Program-made: the position numbers and the translations under genes | Assembly: GCA_017478965.1 (NCBI GenBank) | Contig: JAFVCV010000045.1 | Coordinates: 29,057-93,056 of the forward strand | DNA: 64,000 nucleotides | Origin: Ruminococcus sp. | Lineage (GTDB): Bacteria; Bacillota; Clostridia; Oscillospirales; Ruminococcaceae | Reading direction: 5' to 3' | In this document: piece by piece, positions 62,610 to 64,000 of the stretch | Numbering within the stretch: the stretch's first letter is position 1 | Layout: each line of letters starts with the position of its first letter | Notes under the pieces: model-generated | Told to the model about the DNA's origin: nothing | Database searches by the model: none | The model's input: only the letters and a program-made list of their open reading frames with translations

Positions 62610-63072
62610 TTTCACGTCCTACTTTCCTTCGCTTATCAATAGATAGTTGCCGCAGAGATTTGGCTGCCTGGTAACAGGGTGAGTGGTCTTTCACGTCCTG
62701 CTTTCCTTCGCTTATCACAGATAGTTTCCGCAGAGATATGGCTGCCTGGTAACTCAGGGAGTGGTCTTTCACGTCCTGCTTTCCTCCGCTTATCAATAGA
62801 TAGTTTCCGCAGAGATATGGCCGCCTGGTAACTCAGGTAGTGGTCTTTCACGTCCTGCTTTCCTTCGCTTATCAATAGATAGTTTCCGCAGAGATTTGGC
62901 TGCCTGGTAACTCAGGTAGTGGTCTTTTACGTCCTGCTTTCCTTCGCTTATCAATAGATAGTTCCCGCAGAGATTTGGCTGCCTGGTAACTCAGGTAGTG
63001 GTCTTTCACGTCCTGCTTTCCTTCGCTTATCAATAGATAGTTGCCGCAGAGATTTGGCTGCCTGGTAACAGG
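62610..63072 (-). repeat. Six head-to-tail 79-base repeats upstream of the CsbB-like gene
   Basis: Copies begin near 62610, 62689, 62767, 62846, 62925 and 63004; five are 79 bases apart and one 78. Units start TTTCACGTCCTGCTTTCC and end GGTAACTCAGGTAGTGGTC, with few substitutions. The last copy is truncated. On the minus strand each unit contains AAGGAAAGCAGGACGTGAAA, so each carries ribosome-site-like AAGGA and AGGACGTG words, and the copy next to the gene supplies the csbB site. Each unit also has short TATC/GATA and CTACCTG/CAGGCAG stems. The unit is not a multiple of three and encodes no plausible continuous protein. Confidence 0.93.
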
Positions 63073-63088
63073 GGAAAAGAAGAAAAAC

Positions 63089-63889
63089 TCACACCCCGTC
63101 CACGTCGCTGATCGGATTGTCCATATCGTACTTGCGGTTGCAGCTCACTCTTACTTTATTGAAGGCTGAAACCGCCGAGATCAGCAGCCCGTAGAAAGTC
63201 AGCCCTGAGATAAGGGTCATGAACCCGAAAAAGGTCTGGGCCGACTCGGCGGGTACGGCACGGTTAAGGGCCATACAGCAAAGGTACGCCCCCATGCAGA
63301 TGCCTATGCGCTTTACATGAGAACGCAGCCTGTTCACCAGTGAGGGGTCAAAGGTCATAAGGAGCTTTCTGCGCTTTTCGGCGTCCCTCTCGGCGGCTTT
63401 CAGTATGCTTTCATCGCCGGCGTTCCGTCCGCAGTCGTTTGCATAGATAAAGCTCACCGTGGAATAAAACAGCCACAGGCACATCAGTGCGCTGCCAAAC
63501 CCCGCTGCCATCGCCGGGAGCTGGGCGGCTATGCTCTTTATGCCGGCAAACTTCACGGTCATGGTCCACACTGCCCCGGCGCCGCAGACCGCAGCGGCGG
63601 CGATATCAAGTTTTTTCAGCAGCTCGGTGACAGTGAGCCGCAGCCCCGGCAGATCTTCGGGGGCCTTTGTCATAAGCTCCCCTATCCTCAGACTGTCGCT
63701 TATCGGGACAGGCTCGGCCTCGCCCCTTCGCAGTCCTGCGTTTTTATGCTGGATAACGCACAGCTCGGAAAGCTCGTTAAGGCCGATAAAATACAGCACG
63801 CAGCCCGCAAGCTTTACAGAGTAGTTTATCCAGGAGCCGGGGTCCATCTGGAAAAGCAGGAAGGCGGTGCCCAAACACAGAAAATTCAT
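63089..63889 (-). CDS. Multi-helix membrane protein of unknown function
   Basis: A 266-aa protein with about six hydrophobic segments (about 2-15, 24-38, 90-110, 120-142, 193-210 and 216-240), a soluble loop (residues 50-90) and a cytoplasmic loop between the fourth and fifth. GGAGC precedes the ATG, nine bases after the upstream gene. It ends just before the 79-base repeat array. I recognise no family. It may be part of the same transcript as csbB-yfhO, read through the repeats. Confidence 0.75.
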   Translation of the reverse strand: MNFLCLGTAFLLFQMDPGSWINYSVKLAGCVLYFIGLNELSELCVIQHKNAGLRRGEAEPVPISDSLRIGELMTKAPEDLPGLRLTVTELLKKLDIAAAAVCGAGAVWTMTVKFAGIKSIAAQLPAMAAGFGSALMCLWLFYSTVSFIYANDCGRNAGDESILKAAERDAEKRRKLLMTFDPSLVNRLRSHVKRIGICMGAYLCCMALNRAVPAESAQTFFGFMTLISGLTFYGLLISAVSAFNKVRVSCNRKYDMDNPISDVDGV

Positions 63890-63898
63890 GGCTGCTCC

Positions 63899-64000
63899 TT
63901 ATTTTTTCCCCGAAAGGGACTTCATCAGCAGTCCTGCACCGGCGAATATCATAGCCAGCATCAGGACAAAAGCGAAAAGGGAGGTGTGTCTTATGGAAAT
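63899..64000 (-). CDS. C-terminal end of a membrane protein (truncated by the window edge)
   Basis: The last 33 codons and stop of a minus-strand frame that continues past base 64000. The visible part, LFAFVLMLAMIFAGAGLL, is one membrane helix followed by a basic tail MKSLSGKK. The stop is 9 bases before the next start, so the two are probably co-transcribed. The identity of the protein cannot be judged from this fragment. Confidence 0.7.
   Translation of the reverse strand: MSIRHTSLFAFVLMLAMIFAGAGLLMKSLSGKK

Noticed and set aside
62578-62875. Two minus-strand frames of 72 and 79 codons spanning the 79-base array
   Set aside because: The unit is not divisible by three, so the same DNA is read in different frames with no stable peptide repeat; no family resemblance.
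62610-63072. CRISPR array
   Set aside because: The whole 79-base unit is conserved with no variable spacers, and no cas genes are nearby.

Overview
The window reads as a chromosomal segment of a Gram-positive, anaerobic, plant-polysaccharide-degrading clostridium, most likely a Ruminococcus-like member of the Oscillospiraceae. The evidence is AGGAGG-type ribosome binding sites with ATG/GTG/TTG starts, sigma-A promoters, many Rho-independent terminators, sortase B, spore-cortex and germination homologues (SleB-like, SpoIID, YpeB), several glycoside hydrolases (GH95, GH26, GH2, GH127), a FucO-type alcohol dehydrogenase and the CsbB/YfhO envelope pair. I see no rRNA, tRNA, CRISPR array, insertion sequence or phage module. 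The species assignment is inference.

Layout. 1-13.1 kb (+): two small proteins and a 176-aa membrane protein with repeated TTVL motifs, then a 2980-aa surface protein built of Ig-like repeats, then two overlapping GT-C-like membrane proteins. 13.1-14.5 kb (-): an M48 metallopeptidase with PASTA-like repeats. 14.7-24.4 kb (+): cysteine desulfurase and ThiI (tRNA 4-thiouridine), PncC/CinA, sortase B, a SleB-like hydrolase, SpoIID, Maf and YpeB. 24.5-30.3 kb (-): GH95, GH26 mannanase, FadR-type regulator, nitroreductase and a MIF-like tautomerase, from one strong promoter. 30.5 kb: a lone Panacea/DUF4065 protein. 31.1-35.5 kb (-): alanine racemase, CheA with duplicated P2 domains, CheW and a small protein. 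36-38.3 kb: small membrane proteins and an ECF S component. 38.4-43.2 kb (-): a large GH2 enzyme and FucO.

43.4-49 kb: a lipoprotein, a class A beta-lactamase-like protein, an SGNH esterase lipoprotein with a partner lipoprotein, and an MsmK/UgpC-type sugar ABC ATPase. 49.2-52.8 kb (-): YdcF-like protein, HisRS, two small unknowns and RsuA. 53-54.5 kb (-): MinD-like ATPase and methylglyoxal synthase. 54.9-57.8 kb: a DUF4830 protein, then YkgJ-like protein and GH127 arabinofuranosidase. 57.9-64 kb (-): membrane proteins and CsbB-YfhO preceded by six 79-bp tandem repeats.

Functional threads. Intracellular GH95, GH2 and GH127 plus a lipid-anchored GH26 and an SGNH esterase suggest uptake and trimming of hemicellulose or decorated glycans, with the lone ABC ATPase able to serve sugar importers encoded elsewhere. 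FucO and MgsA both belong to C3 (lactaldehyde/methylglyoxal) chemistry. The features I find most worth a second look are the 79-bp array ending at the csbB start, terminator-containing leaders before minD and before the ydcF-hisS operon, the TTVL-repeat protein beside the giant Ig protein, the PASTA-M48 fusion without a signal peptide, the bacterial MIF homologue, and the CheA with two P2 domains.
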